NCBI RefSeq assembly: GCF_028745505.1
Contig: NZ_JAQZZL010000001.1
Coordinates: 868,001-932,000, forward strand
Length of the DNA: 64,000 bases
Origin: Lentisphaera marina
GTDB lineage: Bacteria; Verrucomicrobiota; Lentisphaeria; Lentisphaerales; Lentisphaeraceae
Direction of reading: 5' to 3'
The position numbers and the translations under genes were made by a program. Under the pieces are notes generated by a model. That model was not told the DNA's origin, did not search any database, and worked only from the letters and a program-made list of their open reading frames with translations. Every line of letters begins with the position of its first letter. Positions within the stretch are counted from its first letter, which is position 1. Of the stretch, positions 51,345-59,681 are shown piece after piece.

Positions 51345-53896
51345 GGTATTAAGTTCAAGGGGATTTCAACCTGGGCAATTGAGCCTGGTTTAATTTTGTG
51401 TTGAGCTAAAGAGGGGAGCTTTATTTCATAAACTGCAAAAACTTTTCCACTAGGTTCCCGAGATGAGTAGGGATCTGTGCTTTGTTCGATTTCGTCTTCT
51501 TGATCAAAGTTAAAACCCGGTTTGCCAAGTTTGCCAGTGAAAGTTTTTCCTTCAATAGAAGGTATAGTTATTTTGACGGTGGAGTCTTCTTTGATCATGG
51601 GGAAAAACTTCTCAAGGACTTTAACCTTTACCGTCATGAATTCAGTCTCTGGAAGAGATAGTATGCGTTTCCATGAGCGAACTTCTGAGCCAACTTCTAC
51701 TTTTTTTGTTCCATTCATCGTCCAAAGCTTTTTGTAGTGAACAGTTCCTTTGGTTTTTGCCTTAATCACTAAGCTATCGTATTCAGATTTTAAATTTTTT
51801 AAGGAAGTTTTATGATTCGCTAATAGGATTTCGGCATTGATAAGACCGTTTTTATCTTCTTCAATATCAATGGGCATGCGTTGGATGACTTTGTCAATAG
51901 AGTCTTTGGCCAGTTGGAAATCAATTTCGGCTTTTGCGAGTTCCGCAGTCGTAGCACCTTTTTCCTCTTCATCTAAAGCGATTTTAGCTTTACTCAATTT
52001 TAGGTCAGCTTCTTCGTATGCCAGTTTTGCTTTTGCCATTTCAGAGTTTGAGATTAAATGGCTTGGCTTCGCTTTTAAGCGTTCATAGAGAAATTTTTGA
52101 TGATCTAATTGGAACTTGAGGGATTGCCACGAGAAGCGTTTGGTGACAAGTGTCTTACTAAGTAAAGGATTTGTAGTGATATCTTTGCTTAGTCGAGCAG
52201 ATTCCAATGAGTTTTCTAAGCGTTTTTGGTCAAAGGCAAATTCATCTTTTGTTTTCTGTAGTCGTGTTTGAGCCGTTTCTAAACTTTCTTCACGATCCGC
52301 TAAAGTCGTTTCTGATTTTAGAATGGTTTCATCTAATTCAGTAGCGTCGAGTCGTGCCAAAACATCTCCAACTTCGACTCGTGATTCTTCGGGGATTAAC
52401 CATGAGATAGTCGTTTTGTCAGAAAGGTAGGGGACAACCACAAGGTTTTCTTGGACAGCAGTCATTTCTCCGCTTAGAATTAGTGAATCGCCAGTGAATT
52501 CTTCGCTAATCGTGTCTTTCTTTTTAGGCCATGGTGCGGAGTTTTGGAAATGGGTGCTCACATAATCATCGGGATTAGTAAAAAAGAAAAATTCACCTTG
52601 GAATTCGCCATCAACTTGATTCATTTCGTCATTGAAAGCGATATAAGTTTTATTGTCTTTGTGGTGAATGAGCTTAGCAGGTAAAGATAAGCGGTTTTCT
52701 TCTTCGGCATCAAGACTGAGAACTCCCGTCATACCAGGACGTAACCAAGAAGGTAGTTTCTTAGATTTTATCGTAAGTTGATAAAATTTTACGCCAGTGG
52801 TTTTGACAGTTTTACCCCAACCGACTTTTGCCTGGTAGGCAATGTCTTCTGGACTTGCAGAGATTTTTGTGATAGTTACATTAAGAATTTCATTGAGACG
52901 CCCGCTAATTTGTACTGTGCCAGGACTTCCAGATTTAAAGTGTTTAATTTGATTTTCAGGGAGATATGCGGTGAAAAAAGTTGAACTTAGATCTGGGATA
53001 GAGGCAATTGTTTGTCCCCAATATATAATACTCCCCGCTTCAATCGGAGTAGAAATGTCAGCGTATTTCACATAACCATCTACTTCTGCTTTATTAACAG
53101 TATCCTCTAATCGTTCACTATATTTCTCGATGTCTCGATCTAATTTTTCTAGGTATTTTTCCTGTTTTTTAATTTTTGATTCAGCAATTTTAATAGAATC
53201 ATCCAGGCTTTTACTCGAGAATTCGTATTGGAGTTCAAGGTTTTTTAGTTTTAGCTGGGATTTTTTTACTTCTCTAGGATCAGCTTTTCGCTCTGTGAGA
53301 GCAAGTAGTGCTTGTTGCTGTTTTAAAGAGTTTTCTTTTAGTTTGAATGTCAATTCAATTTGAGCGAATTCAACGGATGAAATATAGCCTTTTTCGAAAC
53401 GTGTTTTGGCTTTATCTCTTTCCTCTTTAGCGGCATTGAAGTCTACTTCAGCAACGCGAAGGCTACTTTTTGCGAGTTTCACGTCTTCTTTTTTTGGGAG
53501 GTTTAGCATGGCCTCAAGGCTTACTTTCTGAGTGACAATAGCTTCTTTATGATCTTTGATTTCGTTCTTCAAGTCTTTGATTTTGTTGTTGATATCAAAG
53601 ATATTATTTTTGTAAGTTATTTCAGATGAGTTTTTAATGTTAACTTTTTGATCGTAGCGATGTTTTACCTGCTCTCTATTAAAGCGGATGACGGTATCGC
53701 CAGCCTTGACGTGAGAACCATCGGGAAGAACGTAGTCAATAACAGAGCTTCCCCTGCTTGCTTTGAAACTTTGCGCGCTTTTAGCGTCAGTTTCAACTCT
53801 AAGGCTCACAGAAGGTTTGTACGATCTCATTTGAGCTTTCTCGGCAAATAGAGACAAGCTAAATAGAAGTACAATGAGTATGTTTTTTGTGGGCAC
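51341..53896 (-). CDS. Double-length HlyD-like adaptor with two membrane-fusion modules
   Basis: The GTG start is preceded by AAGGA 9 nt upstream. A signal peptide (TKNILIVLLFSLSLFAEK) leads into two consecutive adaptor modules. The first has VIDYVLPDGSHVKAGDTVIR, a coiled coil (about 75-265) and a barrel around LPENQIKHFKSGSPGTVQIS and LPSWLRPGMTGVLSLDA. The second starts near residue 470 (NLVVVPYLSDKTTISWLIPE, RVEVGDVLARLDATELDE), with a second coiled coil (about 535-710) and a barrel ending in IKPGSIAQVEIPLNLIP. A single-module length is about 350-450, so 851 residues is a true duplication within one chain. It is the first gene of the operon. Such double adaptors are uncommon, and the effect on pump stoichiometry is unknown. 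Confidence 0.85.
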   Translation of the reverse strand: MPTKNILIVLLFSLSLFAEKAQMRSYKPSVSLRVETDAKSAQSFKASRGSSVIDYVLPDGSHVKAGDTVIRFNREQVKHRYDQKVNIKNSSEITYKNNIFDINNKIKDLKNEIKDHKEAIVTQKVSLEAMLNLPKKEDVKLAKSSLRVAEVDFNAAKEERDKAKTRFEKGYISSVEFAQIELTFKLKENSLKQQQALLALTERKADPREVKKSQLKLKNLELQYEFSSKSLDDSIKIAESKIKKQEKYLEKLDRDIEKYSERLEDTVNKAEVDGYVKYADISTPIEAGSIIYWGQTIASIPDLSSTFFTAYLPENQIKHFKSGSPGTVQISGRLNEILNVTITKISASPEDIAYQAKVGWGKTVKTTGVKFYQLTIKSKKLPSWLRPGMTGVLSLDAEEENRLSLPAKLIHHKDNKTYIAFNDEMNQVDGEFQGEFFFFTNPDDYVSTHFQNSAPWPKKKDTISEEFTGDSLILSGEMTAVQENLVVVPYLSDKTTISWLIPEESRVEVGDVLARLDATELDETILKSETTLADREESLETAQTRLQKTKDEFAFDQKRLENSLESARLSKDITTNPLLSKTLVTKRFSWQSLKFQLDHQKFLYERLKAKPSHLISNSEMAKAKLAYEEADLKLSKAKIALDEEEKGATTAELAKAEIDFQLAKDSIDKVIQRMPIDIEEDKNGLINAEILLANHKTSLKNLKSEYDSLVIKAKTKGTVHYKKLWTMNGTKKVEVGSEVRSWKRILSLPETEFMTVKVKVLEKFFPMIKEDSTVKITIPSIEGKTFTGKLGKPGFNFDQEDEIEQSTDPYSSREPSGKVFAVYEIKLPSLAQHKIKPGSIAQVEIPLNLIP

Positions 53897-54171
53897 TAAA
53901 AAGATCCTTGCTGAGTATTGTTACAGTGTTAAACGAGATGGATATGTAATCCTATACGAAAAAAATAATAATTTCTAACAGTTTTTTATGATTTACACAG
54001 TACAAAGTCTCTAATTATTTAGTAAAACCAATTGATCATATGATAAAATGACTAAAAATCAACTTTTTTTAGGATTTATCTTACTCTACGGGACTACACT
54101 TCAAATCTAGCTATTGTGACAATAATGAAAAAGTTTTATAATGCGCAGCTATGTATATCAAGGAGAATTAA

Positions 54172-55344
54172 TTGAAGATAGCTCATATTATCACCCGTAT
54201 GATCATTGGGGGTGCTCAAGAGAATACCCTATTGTCTTGTATGGGGCAAGTACGGGATGGCCACGAGGTGGTGTTGATCACTGGTCCCACTACTGGGCCT
54301 GAGGGGAAGCTCCTCGAAAAACATGATACAACGGGCTTGAGAATTATAGAAGTAGAAGAATTGATTCGAAGTATTAATCCACTAAAAGATTGGCGTTGTT
54401 ACAATGTGTTGCGACAAATCATAAAAGATGAAAAATTTGATGTGGTTCATACTCATGCATCTAAGGCCGGCATAATCGGCAGAGCGGCGGCTTGGAAAGA
54501 AAAAGTTCCCGCAGTTATACATACGGTGCATGGCCCCCCTTTCCATCGCTATGAAAAGGCATGGAAAAATCGCATCTATATAGAGAGCGAAAAGTTTGCA
54601 GCTAAACGTTGTCATCAATTGCTATGTGTAGCAGATGCCATGACAGATCAATATGTAGAAGCTGGAGTAGCTCCGCGTGGGAAATTTAAAACTGTTCACA
54701 GTGGAATGAATTTAGAGCCTTATACAGATGAAAAAGATCCCTGCGGAGTTCGCAAAAAGGTACTTGAAGAATTGTCTTTACCAGAGGATGCCGTGCTTGT
54801 TGTAAAAGTTGCTCGTCTTTTTGAGTTGAAGGGGCATGACTTCTTGATCGATGCCGCTGAAGAAGTTTGCAAGACTCATCCAAACCTTTATTTCCTTTTA
54901 GTTGGTGATGGTTTGTTGCGAGCTGAAATTGAAGCGGATTTAAAAAAGAAAGGTTTGAGTGAGCGCTTTCGTTTTACGGGGTTAGTTCCTCCTACAGAAG
55001 TACCGCGTTATGTCTTGGCAGCAGATATTTTGTGCCACTTATCTTTACGAGAAGGTTTGCCCCGTGCAGTGGTCCAAGGCTTGGCGGCTGCGAAGCCCGC
55101 AATAGCCTTTAATCTTGATGGAGCACCAGAAGTGGTAAAAAATGATGAGACTGGTTACCTGTGCCGTGCTGAGAACTTAGAGGATGTAAAGAAGGCTTTA
55201 AATGAGCTTTGTGAATCACCTGAAAAACGTCGTAAAATGGGTGCAAGTGGTTGTGCCTTAGTGAAAAAGCTTTTTAGCACAGATCGCATGGTGGAGAGAC
55301 TGGAAGAAGAGTACCAAATTCTACTTAAAAATGGCTCAAAATAA
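54172..55344 (+). CDS. Glycosyltransferase family 4 protein
   Basis: A TTG start at 54172 is chosen, as AAGGAG stands 9 nt upstream and the GT4 N-terminus KIAHIITRMIIGGAQENTLL begins directly. The N-terminal Rossmann half has FDVVHTHASKAGIIGRAAAW. The C-terminal half has VVKVARLFELKGHDFLIDAA, FLLVGDGLLRAEIEADLKKK and the nucleotide-sugar signature HLSLREGLPRAVVQGLAAAK with its E-x7-E. The 390-residue length is normal. It is a cytoplasmic GT-B enzyme that adds a sugar to surface polysaccharide or lipid; acceptor and donor are unknown. It stands alone, followed by tRNA genes. Confidence 0.92.
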   Translation: MKIAHIITRMIIGGAQENTLLSCMGQVRDGHEVVLITGPTTGPEGKLLEKHDTTGLRIIEVEELIRSINPLKDWRCYNVLRQIIKDEKFDVVHTHASKAGIIGRAAAWKEKVPAVIHTVHGPPFHRYEKAWKNRIYIESEKFAAKRCHQLLCVADAMTDQYVEAGVAPRGKFKTVHSGMNLEPYTDEKDPCGVRKKVLEELSLPEDAVLVVKVARLFELKGHDFLIDAAEEVCKTHPNLYFLLVGDGLLRAEIEADLKKKGLSERFRFTGLVPPTEVPRYVLAADILCHLSLREGLPRAVVQGLAAAKPAIAFNLDGAPEVVKNDETGYLCRAENLEDVKKALNELCESPEKRRKMGASGCALVKKLFSTDRMVERLEEEYQILLKNGSK

Positions 55345-55371
55345 AATATTAATTTTTTTTTTGAAAGACGG

Positions 55372-55399
55372 TTGACTAAGTAAAGTCTCCATGTATACT
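55372..55399 (+). promoter_or_regulatory. Sigma-70-type promoter of the tRNA-Glu genes
   Basis: TTGACT (55372-55377) and TATACT (55394-55399) are separated by 16 bp and end 16 bp before the first tRNA-Glu. Both boxes are close to the consensus, and the position fits a stable-RNA promoter. Confidence 0.75.
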
Positions 55400-55415
55400 C
55401 TCGTCGTCTTGAGGC

Positions 55416-55491
<76 letters not shown>

Positions 55492-55521
55492 TTTTTTTTT
55501 CAAGACAAGATGCTTAAATGC

Positions 55522-55597
<76 letters not shown>

Positions 55598-55761
55598 TTT
55601 TCTTCCTTTTTCGAACATCATTCATTTCAAGAAGCTTTCAACTCTGGATCAAAGCTTATACATTGTGTATATGACACAAGAATGTATGGACAAACGGCCT
55701 TATTAGTTTATTATGTTGCCTACTATTAAAAAAATGATTAAATTATTAACGGAAAATTGAC

Positions 55762-56370
55762 GTGTTGGATTCAATTCAAAGTGCTATCGATGAGCTCAAA
55801 AAGGGCCAGATGATTGTTGTTGTCGATGATGAAAATCGAGAGAACGAAGGGGACCTTCTCATGGTGGCAGAATTTGCTGATCCAGAAGCGGTTAATTTTA
55901 TGGCAATGTATGGTCGCGGACTAATTTGTGCTCCCATGAGTCAAAAACGTGCTGATGAACTGCATCTATCTTTGATGGCAGATTATAATGACTGTCCCTA
56001 TGGAACGGCATTCACCGTATCAGTTGATGCAAAAAATGACACTACGACAGGTATTTCTGCTAGTGATCGTTCCATTACCCTCAAACGTTTAGCTGATCCA
56101 AAGTTCTCCACAGATGACTTTATGCGTCCGGGGCATATGTTTCCTCTTATCGCTAAATCAGGTGGCGTACTTGAGCGTGAAGGACACACAGAAGCAGCCG
56201 TCGATTTGGCTAAGCTAGCTGGTTCACAAGGGGTTGGCGTTATTTGTGAAATTTTAAATGAAGACGGCACAATGGCTCGCCTTCCAGAACTAAAAGTCTT
56301 TGCCCAAAAACACGACTTAAAGTTGATCTCCATTGAAGATCTAGTACAGTTCTTAAAAAATAATATATAA
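55762..56370 (+). CDS. ribB: 3,4-dihydroxy-2-butanone-4-phosphate synthase
   Basis: The GTG at 55762 is taken as start; TTG at 55765 is equally possible. The enzyme turns ribulose 5-phosphate into the 4-carbon unit of riboflavin. The motifs are the acidic [19 protein letters not shown], the [18 protein letters not shown] loop, [20 protein letters not shown] and RAGHTEA-like [14 protein letters not shown] near the active site. At 202 residues it is the stand-alone RibB form, not fused to GTP cyclohydrolase II, so the latter must be encoded elsewhere. RibH follows after 11 nt, forming a two-gene riboflavin operon. No FMN riboswitch is recognised upstream. Confidence 0.95.
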   Translation: MLDSIQSAIDELKKGQMIVVVDDENRENEGDLLMVAEFADPEAVNFMAMYGRGLICAPMSQKRADELHLSLMADYNDCPYGTAFTVSVDAKNDTTTGISASDRSITLKRLADPKFSTDDFMRPGHMFPLIAKSGGVLEREGHTEAAVDLAKLAGSQGVGVICEILNEDGTMARLPELKVFAQKHDLKLISIEDLVQFLKNNI

Positions 56371-56381
56371 AGGAGCTCACT

Positions 56382-56846
56382 ATGGGCCGCAAAATTGAAG
56401 GACTTCTCACAGGAGAAGGCAAAAAATTCGCTATCGTAACTGCTCGTTTCAACGAACTTATTACTTTCAAATTAGAAGAAGGTGCAATTGATTGCTTCAG
56501 ACGCCATGGCGTTTCAGAAGATGATATTGATACAATTATTATCCCAGGAGCTTTTGAGATTCCCGTAGTGGCAGACAAGCTTGCGGCAACAGGTAAATAT
56601 GATGCAGTGATTTGCCTAGGTGCTGTTATTCGTGGGGAAACTCCTCATTTCGACCAAGTTGTGGCAGGTGTGACTTCTGGTGTAGCTCAGATTGCCTTAA
56701 AACACTCTTTGCCGATCATCTACGGTGTTCTTACAACGGACACAGTTGAACAAGCATTGAACCGTGCTGGTGTTAAAGCTGGTAATAAAGGTTGGGATGC
56801 GGCACTTTGCGCTTTAGACACAAGTTCAGTCTTGAGCCAAATTTAA
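56382..56846 (+). CDS. ribH: 6,7-dimethyl-8-ribityllumazine synthase
   Basis: The 154-residue protein joins the RibB product with 5-amino-6-ribitylaminouracil to give lumazine, the second-last step to riboflavin. FAIVTARFNELITFKLEEGA holds the substrate-binding Phe; IPGAFEIPVVADKLAATGKY, ICLGAVIRGETPHFDQVVAG and LPIIYGVLTTDTVEQALNRAG are all family blocks, with the catalytic His in ETPHFD. AAAGGAGCTCACTATG gives a strong ribosome site right after the ribB stop. It ends at a bidirectional terminator. Family members form 60-subunit shells or pentamers. Confidence 0.96.
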   Translation: MGRKIEGLLTGEGKKFAIVTARFNELITFKLEEGAIDCFRRHGVSEDDIDTIIIPGAFEIPVVADKLAATGKYDAVICLGAVIRGETPHFDQVVAGVTSGVAQIALKHSLPIIYGVLTTDTVEQALNRAGVKAGNKGWDAALCALDTSSVLSQI

Positions 56847-56862
56847 GTTTTTAGACTTTAGT

Positions 56863-56896
56863 AAAAAGCCCGAATCGTAATGATTCGGGCTTTTTT
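56863..56896. terminator. Bidirectional terminator between ribH and the MscS gene
   Basis: AAAAAGCCCGAATC, loop GTAAT, GATTCGGGCTTTTTT: a 9-bp stem with A and T runs on both sides, so it ends both converging transcripts. The same CCGAATC/GATTCGG core is used after the DUF481 gene at 58955-58988. Confidence 0.93.
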
Positions 56897-56898
56897 AT

Positions 56899-57744
56899 TT
56901 AAACTTCTTTAGCGTTGTGAATATGAACATCTCTTTGGGGGTAGGGAATAGAGAATCCCTTTTCATCAAAGCTAGTTTTGATTTCTTCAAGTAATTCCCA
57001 GCGGACGGCCCAGTAATCTTCGCTTTTCACCCAAGGTCTTACCACAAAATTAACGGAAGAATCACCAAGTTCGGCAACGGCAATGACTGGTGCAGGATCT
57101 TTAAGGATGAGTTCTTTTGATTGAATTAAAGACTCTAAATGATTTTTAACTTCTTTTAGATTATCGTCATAACCACAGCCAATAACGAGATCAATTCTTC
57201 GAGTCGATTTAGCGGAGAAATTTGTCACATTCCCACCTATAATTGAGCTATTAGGGATAGTGATTTGCACATTATCACCCGTTTTTAAAACGGTGTTAAA
57301 GATATGGACTTCTTCAATTACACCAGTTTCTCCAGCGATATTAACAAAATCTCCAACTTTAAAGGGTTTGAAAAGTACGATCATGACTCCCGCTGCGAAA
57401 TTAGAAAGTGTACCTTGTAGAGATAGACCTATAGCTAAGCCTGCTGCAGCTAAAATAGCTCCTAGTCCCATCATATTTACACCTAATTGACTAAGTGTGG
57501 CCATGATGACAATAAGCATAAGGGAGATGTTAACAAGGGTGCTTAAGAAGCTGCAGAGGACATCATCTAACTTAGCTTTTTCCATGATTTTCAAGGAAAT
57601 ATTAGTTAAGACTTTTGCGACTTTTTTACCGATGTAAAAAATAAGAAAGGCAAGGATTAAATTGATGATAAACTCACTAGCATTCTCTATTAAGAAGCTT
57701 TTGATTTGCTCAATTGTATCACTAAGTTTGTTTTCTTCGGGCAT
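56899..57744 (-). CDS. Small-conductance mechanosensitive channel (MscS family)
   Basis: The 281-residue protein has an N-terminal helix (FIINLILAFLIFYIGKKVAK), a second (DDVLCSFLSTLVNISLMLIV) and the pore-lining TM3 (GLGAILAAAGLAIGLSLQGTLSNFAAGVMI) with the Gly/Ala packing ridge. The beta domain follows with FKVGDFVNIAGETGVIEEVH and the exposed C-terminal domain. It releases solutes from the cytoplasm when membrane tension rises on hypoosmotic shock. The short three-helix form is as in E. coli MscS. It is a single gene converging on ribH. Confidence 0.94.
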   Translation of the reverse strand: MPEENKLSDTIEQIKSFLIENASEFIINLILAFLIFYIGKKVAKVLTNISLKIMEKAKLDDVLCSFLSTLVNISLMLIVIMATLSQLGVNMMGLGAILAAAGLAIGLSLQGTLSNFAAGVMIVLFKPFKVGDFVNIAGETGVIEEVHIFNTVLKTGDNVQITIPNSSIIGGNVTNFSAKSTRRIDLVIGCGYDDNLKEVKNHLESLIQSKELILKDPAPVIAVAELGDSSVNFVVRPWVKSEDYWAVRWELLEEIKTSFDEKGFSIPYPQRDVHIHNAKEV

Positions 57745-57840
57745 GTTTTAGGATCCGTATATTTTTAAGTAAGTATTCTAAATAGACGATTAAAATGAAA
57801 ATCCTCAAGCTAAATATGACAATAATTTAATCGGACATTA

Positions 57841-57868
57841 TTGATTAAATACGTATGTTTTCTATAAT
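57841..57868 (+). promoter_or_regulatory. Probable promoter of the DUF481 protein gene
   Basis: TTGATT (57841-57846) and TATAAT (57863-57868) with a 16-bp spacer, 33 bp before the ATG; AAGGA at 57891 is the ribosome site. Confidence 0.6.
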
Positions 57869-57900
57869 TAAGAGACTAAAAATTATAAATAAGGATAGAA

Positions 57901-58932
57901 ATGAAAGTTATTAAACCCTTGATGGTACTGCTTCTAGTAAATAGCACAGTATTTGCTGATGAAGTTTTGTTGAAAGATGGCATGAAAATTGTCGGTGATA
58001 TTCAACAGGTTCACAAAGATAAAATTATTATCAAAACTAAATATGCAGGTGAATTGACAGTTGAGATGATCAATGTGGATAAATTTCACACTGAAACAGA
58101 GCAGAATGTAGCGTTTGAGAAAGAACAAAAACTTGTAGGTAAGGTTACATATGAAGATGAAAAAGCTACTTTAGTTCGCAATGAAGATGAGAAAATGCCA
58201 CTTAAAGGGCTTGTGAGTATTTGGGGAGTTGACAAAAATCACCCCGATTATGTGGCCCCTATTGATCCTTGGACCTATAAAGCTTATGCCGACATTACTA
58301 GTCAAGAAGGTAATACTGATAAAGATCTTTATTCTTTAGGTTTATCAGCAGAATATGATGATGCAGACCAGAAAGCTAAATTTTTCGGTACATCTAAAGA
58401 AGGTTCAACTGATGGAGTGAAAACGGACAAAGAATATAGATTAGGTGCTGATTATGAGAAATTATTTGGTGACCCAAAACATCATTCATGGTATGTTAGA
58501 GGTGGCTGGGAAAATGATGAAATCGAAGGTATAGATTACCGAGTAGGCGCTGCTGCTGGTTATGGTTATTACTGGCTGAAAAGTGATGAAACAACTCTTC
58601 GTACGCGAATTGGTTTAGGTTATTTAGTAGAAGAATATGTTGATGGATCGGACAAAAAAGATTCAGTCAGTCTGGATTTAGGCTTTAATTATAAGCAAGC
58701 CGTAGGAGATTGGGCGACTTGGGAGACCGATGTTACTTATGTCCCTGCAGTAGAAGATTTTGAAGATTATCTTCTTAGGCATGCAAGTGGAATATCGGTT
58801 CCTTTAACGGTTCAGGAAGATTGGTCTTTATTCTTAAAGCTTGGTGTTGAACATGATTATAACTCAGAACCTGCAGATGATCGTGATAATTTAGATACGA
58901 CATACTTCTTAAGGTTAGCACTTAAGATTTAA
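57901..58932 (+). CDS. DUF481 family outer-membrane beta-barrel protein
   Basis: A signal peptide (MKVIKPLMVLLLVNSTVFA) is followed by a small N-terminal strand-rich module, DEVLLKDGMKIVGDIQQVHK, that is often seen before DUF481. From about residue 125 the repeated amphipathic strands of the DUF481 barrel follow (AYADITSQEGNTDKDLYSLG, SWYVRGGWENDEIEGIDYRV, TLRTRIGLGYLVEEYV, SLDLGFNYKQAVGDWATWET). The end TYFLRLALKI is an outer-membrane C-terminal beta signature. The function of the family (YdiY-like, salt-induced in some species) is not settled. It is a single gene, ending at a terminator. Confidence 0.9.
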   Translation: MKVIKPLMVLLLVNSTVFADEVLLKDGMKIVGDIQQVHKDKIIIKTKYAGELTVEMINVDKFHTETEQNVAFEKEQKLVGKVTYEDEKATLVRNEDEKMPLKGLVSIWGVDKNHPDYVAPIDPWTYKAYADITSQEGNTDKDLYSLGLSAEYDDADQKAKFFGTSKEGSTDGVKTDKEYRLGADYEKLFGDPKHHSWYVRGGWENDEIEGIDYRVGAAAGYGYYWLKSDETTLRTRIGLGYLVEEYVDGSDKKDSVSLDLGFNYKQAVGDWATWETDVTYVPAVEDFEDYLLRHASGISVPLTVQEDWSLFLKLGVEHDYNSEPADDRDNLDTTYFLRLALKI

Positions 58933-58954
58933 TGATCTAAAATTTTTTATAATG

Positions 58955-58988
58955 AAAAGTCCGAATCAATTACGATTCGGACTTTTTT
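58955..58988. terminator. Bidirectional terminator between the DUF481 and peroxiredoxin-like genes
   Basis: AAAAGTCCGAATC (58955-58967), a 6-nt loop, GATTCGGACTTTTTT (58974-58988): a 9-bp stem with A and T runs on the two sides. Confidence 0.92.
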
Positions 58989-58990
58989 AT

Positions 58991-59515
58991 TTACTTGCTT
59001 ATTGCTTTTGCAGCGGCCATTAGTATCCCTTTATCGAGACGTACTTTGTAATTAGGATTTACATATTGAAAACTAAGTGTGCCCTTTGAGTCAAAAAGAA
59101 AGACAGAGGGAACAGGTAGTGTTCCGCGACGACCGCTGTTAAAGGCAACGCCAAAAGCCTTAGCGGCATTGACTTGGGCATCGGAAAGAAGTGTGTAATC
59201 AATTTTGTTTTTCTCTAAACTTTTACTTAAACTTGATGCGCTATCAGGACTGATGGCAATGATTTGTATACCCATTTTTTCTAACGAGGCTTTGCTTGCG
59301 TCTAATGCTTGTAAATGGCGGTTGCAATAGGGGCACCACGAGCCTCGGTAAAAAACCACTAAAGTACTTTTTCCCTTACTCAGTTCTTCTAGATCAACAC
59401 TTTTGTTGCGATAGTCTTTTAATTTTATCGAAGGTAATTGATTACCTACTAATAAAGGCGTGATTTTCTCTTCAAGAGAAGTGGATGTTGCTGAGTGTAG
59501 AGGACTTGCTATCAA
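58991..59515 (-). CDS. AhpC/TSA-type peroxiredoxin-like protein, probably frameshifted in the signal peptide
   Basis: The open frame from TTG at 59515 encodes a 174-residue AhpC/TSA domain: LPSIKLKDYRNKSVDLEELS, VVFYRGSWCPYCNRHLQALD with the redox C-x2-C, and IIAISPDSASSLSKSLEKNK. The frame continues upstream through hydrophobic residues (TYLFLISIIALIASPLHSA) but without a start codon. A GTG at 59551-59553 with AGGAG 5 nt upstream is in another frame and meets a stop after seven codons. One added A in the A6 run at 59545-59550 would give MKKTYLFLISIIALIASPLH, a perfect signal peptide. So the gene is a recent frameshift mutant, or read by slippage, or the read has an error. An IS1380 element stands 24 bp upstream of the GTG. 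Confidence 0.72.
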   Translation of the reverse strand: MIASPLHSATSTSLEEKITPLLVGNQLPSIKLKDYRNKSVDLEELSKGKSTLVVFYRGSWCPYCNRHLQALDASKASLEKMGIQIIAISPDSASSLSKSLEKNKIDYTLLSDAQVNAAKAFGVAFNSGRRGTLPVPSVFLFDSKGTLSFQYVNPNYKVRLDKGILMAAAKAISK

Positions 59516-59572
59516 AGCAATTATACTGATTAAAAATAAATAAGTTTTTTCACGTAGTCTCCTGAATTTGAT

Positions 59573-59577
59573 TATGT
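59573..59577. repeat. Left copy of the IS1380 target-site duplication
   Basis: TATGT at 59573-59577 directly abuts the left inverted repeat and equals TATGT at 61233-61237 on the right. IS1380-family elements make 4-5-bp duplications. Confidence 0.85.
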
Positions 59578-59619
59578 CCTGAATCCGTGAGCTGATCTTA
59601 AAAAACAGCTTAAAAACAA

Positions 59620-59679
59620 GAAAACCTGTTGGTTTATAGTAATTTAAGTTACGACACCAAAATCACCCAACAGGTTTTC
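59620..59679 (+). promoter_or_regulatory. Fold-back hairpin ahead of the transposase start
   Basis: GAAAACCTGTTGG at 59620-59632 is exactly complementary to CCAACAGGTTTTC at 59667-59679, which ends 2 nt before the transposase ATG at 59682. In a transcript entering from outside, the stem would hide the ribosome-binding region, as described for IS10. That control role is inference. Confidence 0.55.
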
Positions 59680-59681
59680 TC

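Noticed and set aside
55600..55761. FMN riboswitch ahead of ribB
   Set aside because: The conserved FMN-element segments (AGGGGT...GGGTGAA...) are not present in the 160 bp upstream.
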